Numbered from the stretch's first letter, positions 47,012 to 56,693 are shown. The stretch is DNA of 64,000 bases from Luteimonas sp. JM171 (GCF_001717465.1 NZ_CP017074.1:169846-233845); one strand, 5' to 3'. The notes: generated by a model not told the origin, from the sequence alone. Made by a program: numbers and translations.

Positions 47012-49198
47012 TCAGCCGCGATCCAGGTACTGCAGCGCCGCCTCCACCGGATCCCCGGCCGGCCGGCACAGCAGGCTTCCATCGGCCAGCATCGCCGCCA
47101 GCGCGGCCGGTTCGAGCAGGTATTCGCGAGCACCCTGTGCATTCACCAGTAGCAGGTTGCCGCTGAGCGGGCTGCGCCAGGCGAGCCTGAGCGCTCGCGG
47201 CGGATCCTCCCCGCCGGGCTGGACGAACCTCCGGTCAGGCTCCAGTGCTTCGGCACCTGCGCCGGCGACCGTCCCGCCATCGGGCAGGGCTTCGCCGGTG
47301 CCCACGGTCGCGCGGGACCGCTCTTGCGGCAGCCTGGCCGCATCCGGCCGGGCAAGGGCGGCCACCAGTCCAGCGATCACCGCCTCGGCCGCCTGCGCGT
47401 CCAGCCCGCTGGCCAGGCAGCACGCGTGGAGCCGCGGCTGCAGGTCGATCAGCGCCGAGGCCACGGCCGCGCCCTCGCCCGTCGCGGCCAACGCATCCAG
47501 GCGCACGAGCGCATCGCCCACCGCGGCCACCTCGGCAAAGCGATCCGAGCCGGCGCCAGCGCGCAACCACGCCTGCACCAGCGACTGGCGCCAGTGCCCG
47601 CCGAGGAACCCGGCCACTTCCGGCAGCAGGGCGCAATTGGCCAGGCGCGCGTCGAGCGCCCGGTCCGCCTCCGCGCGGGCGGCTTCGAGCCGCTCGCCGC
47701 CCTCGATCGCCTGCCAGGTCCTGCGTTCCACCAGCGAGGTTCGCCGCCACAGGGGCGCGAGCGCCGATTCGAGCCTGGCGAGTGCGTCATCGAAAACCTT
47801 GCGCTCGCCGTGATATTCAGCCACCACCTCGCGGGCGGCTTCGTCGGCAATCGCATGCAGCTGCTCCTCGATCGCGGTGGCGCGGCCGTTGCCGTCCCAC
47901 AGCTCGAGCAGCCGCGACAGCAACCGCATCGCCGGCGGCTGTTCGCGTTCGAACAGCCGCGGCTCCTCCAGCGCCAGGCGCAGGTACGGCAACACCAGGG
48001 CGGCAAGCGCCTGGCGGGCCCCGGCTTGCAACAAGTGCCCGGCTGCGAGAGCGTCAAACAGGCCGCCGACCACATCAATGGCGTCCTCCTGCGTGTCCGA
48101 AGGCGCTGCGGTGGAACTGTCGATGCCCAAGTTCCCCGCTGTTTTCGCCAGGGCCCGCCGTGCCGCCGCGGCATGCCCCTCCTCGGCGGGCTGCAGCGAC
48201 GCCGGCTCGACCTGGAGCAGCGACAGCACCGCCAGGAACTCTTCGTCGCCAAGCATGCGCACGCCGGGCGCCACAGGCCCCCGCTGCTGCGCGCGCCGCA
48301 TTCTCGCGGCATGGCGAAGCGCCGTCCCGCGCACGGCGTCGCCGTGGCGGGCGTCGTGGGATCCCGCTTCCCGTCCACCCGGACGGACCGGGGCCACCGC
48401 ATTGTCTTCACCCCAGACCTGCAATTTCGCCGCATCCACCGCCTGGCGCTGCGCGCTCACGGTGGTGGCGGCCAGGGTCGCGAAATCGTTGCCTGCGGCC
48501 AGCGCAACGCCCGCTTCCGCGAGCTGCCGGTTGAGCCAGTCGTACGCTTCGCCCAGGCGGGGCCCCGCCAGGCGTCCGTAGGTCCGCAGCAGGCTGCCCC
48601 GCAGCCGCGCACCGCAGTCACCGGGGGTGAACGTGTCCAGGAACGCCTCCACCACGTAGCGGGGGGAGAACGGATTGTCCGGCCACTGCTGCGCGCCCAG
48701 CTCCGCGGCCAGCATCCACAGCCGCTTCTGGAGGGTGTCGAGGACGTCGGCATGCCGGCGGTCAAGCGATTCGATGGCGGGCTGGCCGATCAGCTGGCCC
48801 TGCAGCTCGTCGTCCGAGACCAGGCTGAAGGCGGCCCGGGCACTCTCCGCAGCCCGGGGCCACGCTTGCGCGGGGCGGCCAAACCGGCTGCGCCAGCGGC
48901 GCTCGTAATCGGTGATGGCGCCGCCCATGATGTTGAGGTTGGCAAGATCTTCGGCGGCATCTGCGGGCGCCGACCCTTCGGCGATCGTGCGCATCAGCAG
49001 GTTGCGCTCGGCGGTGATGCTTTCGAGCAGCAGCGGCTGCAGCAGGCCGAGCATGCCCTGGCCAAGCGATGCGACAAGCTGGGCGTGGCCGTGCCTCTCG
49101 CGCGCCCCGAATTGGCCACCCCCGGACTGGACCACGTCCCCCTCCCCCTGCAGCATCCGCTGCTGCGCACCAGGCCACGATCGGCCCGTGACACGCAT
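47012..49198 (-). CDS. DUF1631 family protein, paralogue B
   Basis: 728 residues, no signal peptide. It is homologous to the gene just upstream (49241-51652): both have the ELxxxLxGQxxIExL segment, a PL/SPxxxVxAFLxxF region and a C-terminal domain with AWRSPLSGNLLLVNAQGARE. This C-terminal part resembles a small beta-barrel, PilZ-like, but lacks an obvious RxxxR motif. Function is unknown. Start uncertain: no good ribosome-binding site; an ATG at 49156 is the alternative. Confidence 0.82.
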   Translation of the reverse strand: MRVTGRSWPGAQQRMLQGEGDVVQSGGGQFGARERHGHAQLVASLGQGMLGLLQPLLLESITAERNLLMRTIAEGSAPADAAEDLANLNIMGGAITDYERRWRSRFGRPAQAWPRAAESARAAFSLVSDDELQGQLIGQPAIESLDRRHADVLDTLQKRLWMLAAELGAQQWPDNPFSPRYVVEAFLDTFTPGDCGARLRGSLLRTYGRLAGPRLGEAYDWLNRQLAEAGVALAAGNDFATLAATTVSAQRQAVDAAKLQVWGEDNAVAPVRPGGREAGSHDARHGDAVRGTALRHAARMRRAQQRGPVAPGVRMLGDEEFLAVLSLLQVEPASLQPAEEGHAAAARRALAKTAGNLGIDSSTAAPSDTQEDAIDVVGGLFDALAAGHLLQAGARQALAALVLPYLRLALEEPRLFEREQPPAMRLLSRLLELWDGNGRATAIEEQLHAIADEAAREVVAEYHGERKVFDDALARLESALAPLWRRTSLVERRTWQAIEGGERLEAARAEADRALDARLANCALLPEVAGFLGGHWRQSLVQAWLRAGAGSDRFAEVAAVGDALVRLDALAATGEGAAVASALIDLQPRLHACCLASGLDAQAAEAVIAGLVAALARPDAARLPQERSRATVGTGEALPDGGTVAGAGAEALEPDRRFVQPGGEDPPRALRLAWRSPLSGNLLLVNAQGAREYLLEPAALAAMLADGSLLCRPAGDPVEAALQYLDRG

Positions 49199-49240
49199 CG
49201 CAGTTTACGCCACGGCGCGCGTGGCACGGGTGAATGGGCG

Positions 49241-51652
49241 TCAGCCGGAATTGGCAGCGCGCCGGGTTGGCGCCGGGGACTGGTTGAGCCGCTGCCAGAG
49301 CTGCTTCATGGCTTCGTCGAACGGCGCATCGACCGAACGCACCTGGGCACGCCCGTTGGCCACCAGCACCGCCAGCTCCTCGGGGGAGACCACCATCTGG
49401 CGCACGCCGCGGCGGTTGACGATGAGGAAACGGGAGGTCAGCGGACTGATCCAGGCGATCCGCGCCGCGGACTCGCGGCCGTGGCGGTCGATCAGGCGCA
49501 ACCCCTGGCCAACGCGCAGGCGCCGCATGCGCGCGGCGATCGCCGGGTCGTGTTCAACGCTGTCCAGGCCGCCGGCCAGCCGCAGCGGCACGCCGCCTTC
49601 GTCGTCGCCGACGGCATCGTCCGGCAAACCGCCGCGCGGTTCGTGGGTGGAACGCGGGGTGTCGGGCATCGCCAGGGCCGAGATGATCCGCGCCAGCGCG
49701 TCGCGCGCGCCCTCGGCATCGAGCCCGCAGCTGGTGTAGCACTCGCCCAGGGGCGCCTGCAGCGCCAGCAGCTGGGCGGCCACCGCGGAGCCGCGGACCT
49801 GGGCGGCATCGGCATCCACCTGGACCATGGCATCGCCCAGGCCGATGGCCCGGCGATGGCGCTCGGACTCCGGCCCGTCGCGCAGCCAGGTCTGGGTGAG
49901 GTAGTGCCGCCAATGTTCATCGATGAAATGCGCGATGGGCTGGGTCAGCGGACGGCCGGCCAGGCGCGAGGCCACAAGGCTCTCGGCATTGCGGCGGGCC
50001 GCCTGCAGCCGCTCGCGCCCGTGGATGGCCTCGGCCACCCGCTTCTCGGCCACTTCGGTGCGGCGCCGCTGCTGGTCGAGCTGGTCGCGAAGCTCGGTCG
50101 CAGCCAGCTCGAAGATGGCCTGGTCGTCCTGGTACTCCTCCACCACCCGGTCCACCGCGTGCTCGGCGCGCTCGAGCGTCTCGCGGTCCTGAGGGCTCTG
50201 GCCGGTGTTGCCATCACAGGCTTCGGTCAGCGCGTCCAGCAGCCGGCGCGCGGGATGGCTGCGGCGGTTGAACATGGAGTCGTCGGTGAGCGCCACCTTC
50301 ACGTACGGCACCACCAGGCGGCCGTACATGGAGCGCGCCCGCTGCAGGAGGTCGTTGGCCTCGCACAGCGACTGGAACAGGATGCCGACCAGATCGATCG
50401 CATCCTCCTCGTCGGCGGCAAAGCGCGTGGTGCTCGGATCCAGCCCCAGCTGCTCCACGCCGCCCAGGATCTCGGTGCGGATCACGTCCGCCAGCGCACG
50501 CTTGTCCTCGCCTGCGAGCACCCGCGCATACGGCGTGGGGTCCGCGCCCTGCAGCAGCGAGGCGATGTTGAGCATGTCCTCGGTTTCAAGCACGTCGCCG
50601 GCGGCATCGGCGGCGGCCTGCGCCAGCGCGTCCACCTCGTCGGCGACGCTGGCGTCCTCCTCGCCGGCCGGAACCGCATGCATGCCCCCGCGCGCGCGCC
50701 AAGCCCGCAGATGCTCGCGCACGATGTCGCGATAGCGCAGCGGCTGGCCGTCATGCCCATCCGCGGCCACGGGTCCGCTTGCACTGGGCCCGGGCGTGCC
50801 AGCGTGGCCGCCCCCGCCATAGCCGCCGCTGGCCGGGCCGGACGAGGCCCCCGGACCGGAGCCGGCACCGGCGCCTGCGCCGCCAGTGGATTCCACCAGC
50901 CCGCCATCGGGCACCCACTGGCCACGGTCCTCGGCGGTACGTGCCTGCGGACGGCCGCCCGGGCGGCTGGTGCGCGGCCGGTAGCCCCGCGCCTGGCCGC
51001 CATACTCGGCTTCGGCCAGCGTGGCATTGGCCTTGGAATAGACCTCGCCCAGGATCTTCGGCAGGCGCTTGTCGAACTGCTGGAACACCATCGTGCGCAG
51101 CCCGGGCGTGAGGTCGTCGGCCTCGAACAGTTCCACGAACGCCGAAACCGCCACCTCCGGGCGCAGCGGGTTGCGCGGGTTGCCCTCGATGCCGATGCTC
51201 GCCGCCAGCGCCTCCAGGCGCTCGTCGAGCTGGGCCAGCGGGTGCAGGAACTGGTGCTCGAGCAGCTCGATGATCTGCTGGCCGGCCAGGTGGGTCTCCA
51301 GCTCACCCTCCGACATCAGCTCCAGGTCCTGGGGACGCTCGGGCTCCACGCCAGGTTCGCGCCAGTACTCAAACGCGGCTTCCACCGCCTCCCGGTAGCG
51401 GGTGGCCAGCTCCAGCGCGCGGTGGCTCAGGGCAAGCACCGCGACCCGGTCCTCCTGGGCGGCGCTGAAATCGTGTCCGGCCAGGGCGGCCAGCCGCACC
51501 TGTTCCTCGATCGAACTCCAGAACCCCGACAGCACGCCCACCAGCTCGGTCACGGCCTCGCGCTTGAGGCGCTCGAGCAGGCGCTCGGCGTCCCTGCTGC
51601 CCGGGTTGGGGCGCGGACGCGGGATTTCTGCGATGTCGTCTCTGGACGCCAT
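49241..51652 (-). CDS. DUF1631 family protein, paralogue A
   Basis: 803 residues from the ATG at 51652 (frame open to 51703). An N-terminal helical region (1-240) is followed by a low-complexity Gly/Ala/Ser linker at about 258-295. A long central DUF1631 region and a C-terminal beta domain with ARIAWISPLTSRFLIVNRRG come next. It is longer than paralogue B chiefly by the linker. It is cotranscribed with B (42 bases apart) and divergent from a nitroreductase. Function unknown; older databases sometimes mislabel the family as thymidine phosphorylase. Confidence 0.85.
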   Translation of the reverse strand: MASRDDIAEIPRPRPNPGSRDAERLLERLKREAVTELVGVLSGFWSSIEEQVRLAALAGHDFSAAQEDRVAVLALSHRALELATRYREAVEAAFEYWREPGVEPERPQDLELMSEGELETHLAGQQIIELLEHQFLHPLAQLDERLEALAASIGIEGNPRNPLRPEVAVSAFVELFEADDLTPGLRTMVFQQFDKRLPKILGEVYSKANATLAEAEYGGQARGYRPRTSRPGGRPQARTAEDRGQWVPDGGLVESTGGAGAGAGSGPGASSGPASGGYGGGGHAGTPGPSASGPVAADGHDGQPLRYRDIVREHLRAWRARGGMHAVPAGEEDASVADEVDALAQAAADAAGDVLETEDMLNIASLLQGADPTPYARVLAGEDKRALADVIRTEILGGVEQLGLDPSTTRFAADEEDAIDLVGILFQSLCEANDLLQRARSMYGRLVVPYVKVALTDDSMFNRRSHPARRLLDALTEACDGNTGQSPQDRETLERAEHAVDRVVEEYQDDQAIFELAATELRDQLDQQRRRTEVAEKRVAEAIHGRERLQAARRNAESLVASRLAGRPLTQPIAHFIDEHWRHYLTQTWLRDGPESERHRRAIGLGDAMVQVDADAAQVRGSAVAAQLLALQAPLGECYTSCGLDAEGARDALARIISALAMPDTPRSTHEPRGGLPDDAVGDDEGGVPLRLAGGLDSVEHDPAIAARMRRLRVGQGLRLIDRHGRESAARIAWISPLTSRFLIVNRRGVRQMVVSPEELAVLVANGRAQVRSVDAPFDEAMKQLWQRLNQSPAPTRRAANSG

Positions 51653-51708
51653 TCGGGCCACAATCGGGGGAAGGCACGGGCTACGTGCCGTACGGTATAC
51701 CATCCTGA

Positions 51709-52317
51709 ATGAACGAGGTTACGTCTGTGAGCCCCGTCTCAAATGAATGCAATGGCCAGGGCCCCCTGGCCACCCGGCGCTCGATCCCTGCGCGCCTGCT
51801 CGAAAGCCCCGGCCCAGGCCGCGAAACCCTGCTGCGGATGCTCCGCACCGCGGTGCGCGTGCCCGATCACGGCCGGCGGGTTCCGTTCCGCTTCCTCACC
51901 ATCCAGGGCGATGCCCGGGACCGGCTGGGTGAAAAGGTGGAACAGATCGCGCGCGAGCGCAATCCGGACACGCCCCCACCGGTGCTGGAGAAGGACCGCC
52001 AGCGGTTCTCGCGGGCGCCGCTGGTGGTGGCGGTGGTTGCGGTGCTGGACCCCGAGGATGAGAAGATCCCGGAGCAGGAGCGCCTGCTCTCTGCCGGCTG
52101 CGTGTGCTTCTCGCTGCTGGTGGCGGCCCAGGCCGAGGGCTTCGGCGCGCAGTGGCTGACAGGCTGGCCAGCCTACGACCCCGATGTCCTCGCCCACCTG
52201 GGCCTTTCGGCCGATGAACGCATCGCCGGCTTCATCCACATCGGCACGCCGGCCGGCGAGGCCGTCGAACGGGAGCGCCCGGACCCGGAGGCCCTGCTGG
52301 ACGACTGGCAGCCGTGA
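51709..52317 (+). CDS. Nitroreductase family protein (YdjA-like)
   Basis: FMN-dependent NAD(P)H reductase, 202 residues. The N-terminal LATRRSIPARLLESP and AVRVPDHGRRVPFRF segments, with QAEGFGAQWLTGWPAY later, fit the YdjA subgroup. Its stop overlaps the next GTG start (GTGA). The 56-base gap to DUF1631 holds two palindromes (51673-51701). Confidence 0.9.
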   Translation: MNEVTSVSPVSNECNGQGPLATRRSIPARLLESPGPGRETLLRMLRTAVRVPDHGRRVPFRFLTIQGDARDRLGEKVEQIARERNPDTPPPVLEKDRQRFSRAPLVVAVVAVLDPEDEKIPEQERLLSAGCVCFSLLVAAQAEGFGAQWLTGWPAYDPDVLAHLGLSADERIAGFIHIGTPAGEAVERERPDPEALLDDWQP

Positions 52318-53249
52318 CTGCCGGAGCGCGTCCGCCGCTGCTGCTGGTGGACGCCAGCCTGTACGTATTCCGCGCCTGGCATTCGATGCCGGATGCATTC
52401 CACGATGCCGACGGCTGGCCCACCAACGCCGTGCACGGCTTCGCCCGTTTTCTGCTGGACGTGCTCGAGCGCGAGCGCCCGCGCCATATCGCGATCGCGT
52501 TCGACGAGGCGCACGACAGCTGCTTCCGCAATGTGCTGTACCCGCCATACAAGGCCAACCGTCCGCCCGCGCCCGATACCCTGAAACGGCAGTTCGCCTA
52601 TTGCCGGATGCTGTGCATGGTGCTTGGCCTGGCGGTGCTGTCGCACCAGGAGTACGAGGCCGACGACCTGATCGGCAGCGCCCTGCGCCAGGGCCGCGGG
52701 CTGGGCCATCGCGGCGTGATCGTCTCTGCCGACAAGGACCTCTCGCAGCTGCTTGAGCCTGGTGACGAACAGTGGGATTTCGCGCGCGGCCAGCGCTGGG
52801 GCCACGACGGAGTCCTCGCCCGCCACGGCGTGCATCCGGGCCAGATCGCCGACTACCTGGCGCTGAGCGGGGATGCGATCGACAACATCCCCGGGGTACC
52901 CGGCATCGGCGCCAGGACGGCGGCCGCGCTGCTGGCGCACTTCGGCAGCCTGGACGAGCTGCTGGGGCGCATCGACGAGGTGCCGTTCCTGCGCTTGCGC
53001 GGAGCGGCGGGGATCGCCTCGCGCCTGCGCGAGCACCGCGACGCCGCGCTGCTGTACCGCCGGCTGGCGACGATCGATTGCGATGCGCCCCTCGCCGGGG
53101 CCCGGACGCCGTTCGCGCGCGACCAGGCCGATGGCGATTCGCTGGCCGCACTGTGCCAGGCGCTGGCGTTCGGCCCGATGACCCGCCGCCGGCTGCACGA
53201 GGCGGCCGGCCTTCCATTCGCAGGCACGGCAGCGGAGGTTCCGGCATGA
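52314..53249 (+). CDS. 5'-3' exonuclease / flap endonuclease-like protein
   Basis: 311 residues from a GTG at 52314. Metal-binding acidic motifs are seen in LLVDASLYVFRAW, IAFDEAHDSCFRN, YEADDLIGS and VSADKDLSQLL, and the H3TH DNA-binding motif in GVPGIGARTAAALLAHFG. It corresponds to the PolI 5'-nuclease domain as a separate protein, larger than E. coli ExoIX. It is coupled on both sides: GTGA with the nitroreductase and ATGA with the NUDIX gene. Confidence 0.92.
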   Translation: MTAGARPPLLLVDASLYVFRAWHSMPDAFHDADGWPTNAVHGFARFLLDVLERERPRHIAIAFDEAHDSCFRNVLYPPYKANRPPAPDTLKRQFAYCRMLCMVLGLAVLSHQEYEADDLIGSALRQGRGLGHRGVIVSADKDLSQLLEPGDEQWDFARGQRWGHDGVLARHGVHPGQIADYLALSGDAIDNIPGVPGIGARTAAALLAHFGSLDELLGRIDEVPFLRLRGAAGIASRLREHRDAALLYRRLATIDCDAPLAGARTPFARDQADGDSLAALCQALAFGPMTRRRLHEAAGLPFAGTAAEVPA

Positions 53250-53800
53250 GCCGCAGATCCGAACAGGACCTCGAAATACTCCACGAGGGCAAGTGGCTGC
53301 GCCTGGTGAAGCGCGGCCGCTGGGAATGGTGCGAACGCACCCACAGCCGCGAAGGCCTGGCGGTGCTGGTGGTGGCCGTCACGCCCGAGGGGAAGGTGCT
53401 GTTCGTGGAGCAGCACCGGGAAGCATTGGGCGCCCCGGCGATCGAGATGCCGGCCGGCCTGGTGGGCGACGATCATGACGACGACACCATCGAGCGCGCG
53501 GCCCACCGCGAGCTGATCGAGGAAACCGGCTGGGAGCCGGGCCGGCTGGAGGTGCTGCTCGCGGGGCCGACCACCGCCGGGATGAGCAACGAGCGGATCG
53601 TGTTCGTCCGCGCCCGCGAGCTGCGCCAGGTCGGCCAGGGCGGAGGTGTGGGTGGCGAGCAGATCACCGTGCATGCGGTGCCGTACCGCGACGCGCCGGC
53701 CTGGCTGATGCAAAAGCACGCCGAAGGCTACGAGCTCGACCTCAAGCTCTGGGCCGGCCTGTGGATGATCGAGCGCAATCCCGACGGGACGCCGGCGTAG
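53246..53800 (+). CDS. NUDIX hydrolase (ADP-sugar pyrophosphatase type)
   Basis: 184 residues from the ATG at 53246 (ATGA overlap with the exonuclease). The Nudix box spans about residues 71-96, ending AAHRELIEETGWEPG, and is lengthened by an Asp-rich insert (GDDHDDD). VEQHREALGAPAIEMPAG upstream is typical of ADP-ribose pyrophosphatases. Substrate inferred, not proven. Confidence 0.9.
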   Translation: MSRRSEQDLEILHEGKWLRLVKRGRWEWCERTHSREGLAVLVVAVTPEGKVLFVEQHREALGAPAIEMPAGLVGDDHDDDTIERAAHRELIEETGWEPGRLEVLLAGPTTAGMSNERIVFVRARELRQVGQGGGVGGEQITVHAVPYRDAPAWLMQKHAEGYELDLKLWAGLWMIERNPDGTPA

Positions 53801-53816
53801 CAGGCGGCCCCGGCCC

Positions 53817-54761
53817 CTAGACCGCGAAGCGGTCGGTGGCCTGCACCAGCGCGGCGGTGTTCTCGGCCTCGAACGCGGAGTGCCCCGAGGCGGGGGTGAT
53901 CACCAGTTCCGACTTTGGCCATGCCTTGTGCAGGTCCCAGGCGTTGGCCACCGGGCATACCACGTCATAGCGCCCGTGGACGATGACGCCCGGGATGTCG
54001 ATCATCCGGTAGACGTCGCGCAGCAGCTGCCCGTCGACCTCGAAGAACCCGCGGTTGGCGAAGTAGTGGTTCTCGATGCGGGCAAAGGCGAGCGCGAATT
54101 CCGGATCCTGGTGGCCTTTCATGAACTCCGGGTCCACGTGCAGGAACGAAGCGGCCGCCTCCCACACGCTCCACGCCTGCGCCGCCGCCAGCCGGGTGGC
54201 CTCGTCATCGCTGGTCAGGCGCCGGTGATAGGCGGCAAGGAAGTCGTGGCGCTCATCCTCCGGGATCGCCGCCTCGTACTGCTCCCAGGCTTCCGGGAAC
54301 AGGCGCGACGCCCCCTGCTGGTAAAACCATTTCACCTCCCAGCGGCGCAGGGTGAAGATCCCGCGCAGCACCAGTTCGCTCACCACGCGCGGGTGGCTCT
54401 GCGCGTAGGCCAGGGCCAGGGTCGAGCCCCACGAGCCGCCGAACACCTGCCAGCAATCGATTCCCAGGTGCTTGCGCAGCGCTTCCATGTCTTCCACCAG
54501 GTGCCAGGTGGTGTTGTCGGTGAGGTCGGCGTGCGGGGTGGATCGCCCGGCGCCCCGCTGGTCGAACAGGACCATCCGGTACTTCGCCGGATCGTGGAAC
54601 CGCCGCATCTTGGCGCCACAGCCGCTGCCCGGGCCGCCGTGCAAGAGCACCACCGGCTTGCCCTTCGGGTTCCCGCACTGCTCGTAATAAAGGGTGTGGC
54701 GGCCGTCCACCGGCAGCATGCCGGTGTCGTAGGGCTCGATCTCCGGGTACAGGGTGCGCAT
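53817..54761 (-). CDS. pip: Proline iminopeptidase
   Basis: Alpha/beta-hydrolase that removes N-terminal proline; 314 residues from the ATG at 54761, with GGGAGG upstream. HGGPGSGC lies at 41-48, the nucleophile Ser110 in GGSWGS, Asp266 in GRYDVVCP and His294 in SGHSAFE. It converges with the NUDIX gene across 16 bases. Cytoplasmic; no signal peptide. Confidence 0.96.
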   Translation of the reverse strand: MRTLYPEIEPYDTGMLPVDGRHTLYYEQCGNPKGKPVVLLHGGPGSGCGAKMRRFHDPAKYRMVLFDQRGAGRSTPHADLTDNTTWHLVEDMEALRKHLGIDCWQVFGGSWGSTLALAYAQSHPRVVSELVLRGIFTLRRWEVKWFYQQGASRLFPEAWEQYEAAIPEDERHDFLAAYHRRLTSDDEATRLAAAQAWSVWEAAASFLHVDPEFMKGHQDPEFALAFARIENHYFANRGFFEVDGQLLRDVYRMIDIPGVIVHGRYDVVCPVANAWDLHKAWPKSELVITPASGHSAFEAENTAALVQATDRFAV

Positions 54762-54807
54762 GGAGGCCTCCCGGCCATGGCTGCAAACCGCGCAGTTTAA
54801 CAGCCGG

Positions 54808-55671
54808 TCATGTGCCGACCGTTCCCTCGGGCCCCGGCCACAAGCCCACGGTGACGCGATCACGACCCTCCAGGTCGCGCACGGTTTCCACCGCCTCCAG
54901 GCCCGCCCTGGCAAACAGCGCGCGGACCGCCGCCCCCTGCGCATATCCATGTTCCACCAGCAGCCATCCCCCCGGCGCCAGGTGTGCCGGGGCGCCCGCG
55001 GCGATCACGCGCAGCGCATCCAGGCCATCCTCCCCTGAAGCCAGCGCCGAAGCGGGCTCAAAGCGCAGGTCGCCCTGGGCCAGGTGCGCGTCGCCCGCGG
55101 CGATGTAGGGCGGATTGGAGGCGATGAGGTCAAAGCGCTCCCCGGCCACGGGCACATACCAGTCGCCGTGGACAAAGCGGACGTTTGCAAGATCGTGTTC
55201 AACCGCATTGCGTCGCGCCACCTCCAGCGCTTCGGCGCTGGCATCGGTGGCCGTCACCTGGGCCGCCGGCCGCTCGCGCGCCAGGGCCAGCGCAATCGCG
55301 CCACTGCCCGTGCCCAGGTCGAGCAGGCGCGCGGGCCGGCCCGGGGGCAAGCGGTCAAGCGCCAGCTCCACCAGCCGCTCGGTCTCCGGGCGGGGAATCA
55401 GGGTGCCGGGGCCTACCGCCAGGTCGAGCGACCAGAACCCGCGCCGGCCGGTGAGATAAGCCACCGGCTCCCCGGCCTGGCGGCGGGCGACCAGATCCTT
55501 GAAACGCCGGGCGTCCCCGTCCTCCACCCTGGCGTCGCCGTGCGCATACAGCCACGCCGCCGACTTCCCGAGCACGTGCGCGAGCAGGAGCAGGGCCTCG
55601 GCCGGCTCGATCCGGCTGCGCGCAGCGCGCAGCAGGGTTTCCGGGGTGGGTGCAGGGTTGGATGCGGTCAT
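54808..55671 (-). CDS. prmC: Release factor glutamine N5-methyltransferase
   Basis: Methylates the GGQ glutamine of release factors 1 and 2; 287 residues. The SAM site [11 protein letters not shown] (118-128) and the glutamine-binding NPPY (186-189) are intact, as is [12 protein letters not shown] near 91-102. It is not next to prfA (26334-27422) as in E. coli. Upstream is the ahpC promoter region. Confidence 0.96.
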   Translation of the reverse strand: MTASNPAPTPETLLRAARSRIEPAEALLLLAHVLGKSAAWLYAHGDARVEDGDARRFKDLVARRQAGEPVAYLTGRRGFWSLDLAVGPGTLIPRPETERLVELALDRLPPGRPARLLDLGTGSGAIALALARERPAAQVTATDASAEALEVARRNAVEHDLANVRFVHGDWYVPVAGERFDLIASNPPYIAAGDAHLAQGDLRFEPASALASGEDGLDALRVIAAGAPAHLAPGGWLLVEHGYAQGAAVRALFARAGLEAVETVRDLEGRDRVTVGLWPGPEGTVGT

Positions 55672-55802
55672 CGATGCATCCTATGGATCCGGTCGCGGGC
55701 GCGCTACCGGCAAGGGCGCTGCAGGCCCAAGCCCGCGCCTGACATGGATCAAGGCCCGGAGTGCGCGGCCCTCCCACAATGGCGGGGCACCACGCCACTT
55801 GA

Positions 55803-55830
55803 TTGACAGCGCCTATCGCAAATATACTAT
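55803..55830 (+). promoter_or_regulatory. ahpC promoter
   Basis: TTGACA (55803-55808), a 16-base spacer and TACTAT (55825-55830) form a strong sigma-70-like promoter in an AT-rich island. CTAT elements at 55813, 55827 and 55831 recall OxyR half-sites, but I cannot place a full ATAG-N7-CTAT dyad. Regulation by OxyR (58312-59262) is inferred from the neighbourhood. Confidence 0.7.
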
Positions 55831-55924
55831 CTATCGATTTTACAGATTGATTCACCACCCCTATCATTGCTCCCGCTGCCGGCGACCTGCCGGCCTTCTT
55901 CCCCTCTCAACCCATGAGGAATAC

Positions 55925-56488
55925 ATGTCCCTGATCAATACCGAAGTCCAGCCGTTCAAGACCACCGCCTACCTCAACGGCGAGTTCATCGAAGTCACCG
56001 AGGCCAGCCTGAAGGGCCAGTGGTCGGTGCTGATCTTCATGCCGGCCGCCTTCACCTTCAACTGCCCCACCGAGGTCGAGGACGCCGCCGAGAGCTACGA
56101 GGAGTTCAAGAAGGCCGGTGCCGAGGTGTACATCGTCACCACCGACACCCACTTCTCCCACAAGGTGTGGCACGAGACCTCCGACGCGGTGGGCAAGGCC
56201 CAGTTCCCGCTGGTCGGCGACCCGACCCACCAGCTGACCCGCGCCTTCGGCGTGCACCTGGATGACGAAGGCCTGGCCCTGCGTGGCACCTTCATCATCA
56301 ACCCGGAAGGCGTGATCAAGACGATGGAAGTGCACGACAACGCCATCGCCCGCGACGTCAGCGAGACCCTGCGCAAGCTGAAGGCCGCCCAGTACGTCGC
56401 CGCCAACCCGAACGAGGTCTGCCCGGCCAAGTGGAAGGAAGGCGAGAAGACCCTGAAGCCGTCGCTGGACCTGGTCGGCAAGATCTAA
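55925..56488 (+). CDS. ahpC: Alkyl hydroperoxide reductase subunit C (peroxiredoxin)
   Basis: Two-cysteine peroxiredoxin reducing H2O2 and organic peroxides; 187 residues, the standard length. The peroxidatic Cys47 lies in [13 protein letters not shown] and the resolving Cys166 in [10 protein letters not shown]. The start follows GAGG by 7 bases. It is reduced by AhpF, encoded 205 bases downstream past a large inverted repeat. Confidence 0.98.
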   Translation: MSLINTEVQPFKTTAYLNGEFIEVTEASLKGQWSVLIFMPAAFTFNCPTEVEDAAESYEEFKKAGAEVYIVTTDTHFSHKVWHETSDAVGKAQFPLVGDPTHQLTRAFGVHLDDEGLALRGTFIINPEGVIKTMEVHDNAIARDVSETLRKLKAAQYVAANPNEVCPAKWKEGEKTLKPSLDLVGKI

Positions 56489-56533
56489 GCAACGCTGCCC
56501 TTCCAGGGCTGCAACCGCAGTACCCCACTCCCG

Positions 56534-56626
56534 TCCCGCCCCGCGGGGCGGGAGTGAACCGGAGCCCGTTCCCGGGCCAGCCAGCCGCCGCCAGCCATTC
56601 CGGCGCGCGGGCTCCGGTTCACTCCC
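56534..56626. repeat. Long inverted repeat and overlapping palindrome between ahpC and ahpF
   Basis: GGGAGTGAACCGGAGCCCG (56550-56568) has a perfect 19-base inverted copy at 56608-56626, with a 39-base loop. A 20-base palindrome centred on CCCGCCCCGCGGGGCGGG (56534-56553) overlaps the left arm, so the two structures exclude each other. No T-run follows. It may cut ahpF expression below ahpC, stabilise the ahpC message or be a dispersed repeat. Confidence 0.85.
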
Positions 56627-56693
56627 TCCCCCAACCGATGCCCGCCTGACCGCGCGTCGCGAACCCACGTTTTCGTCCGCAGGAGACCCACGC

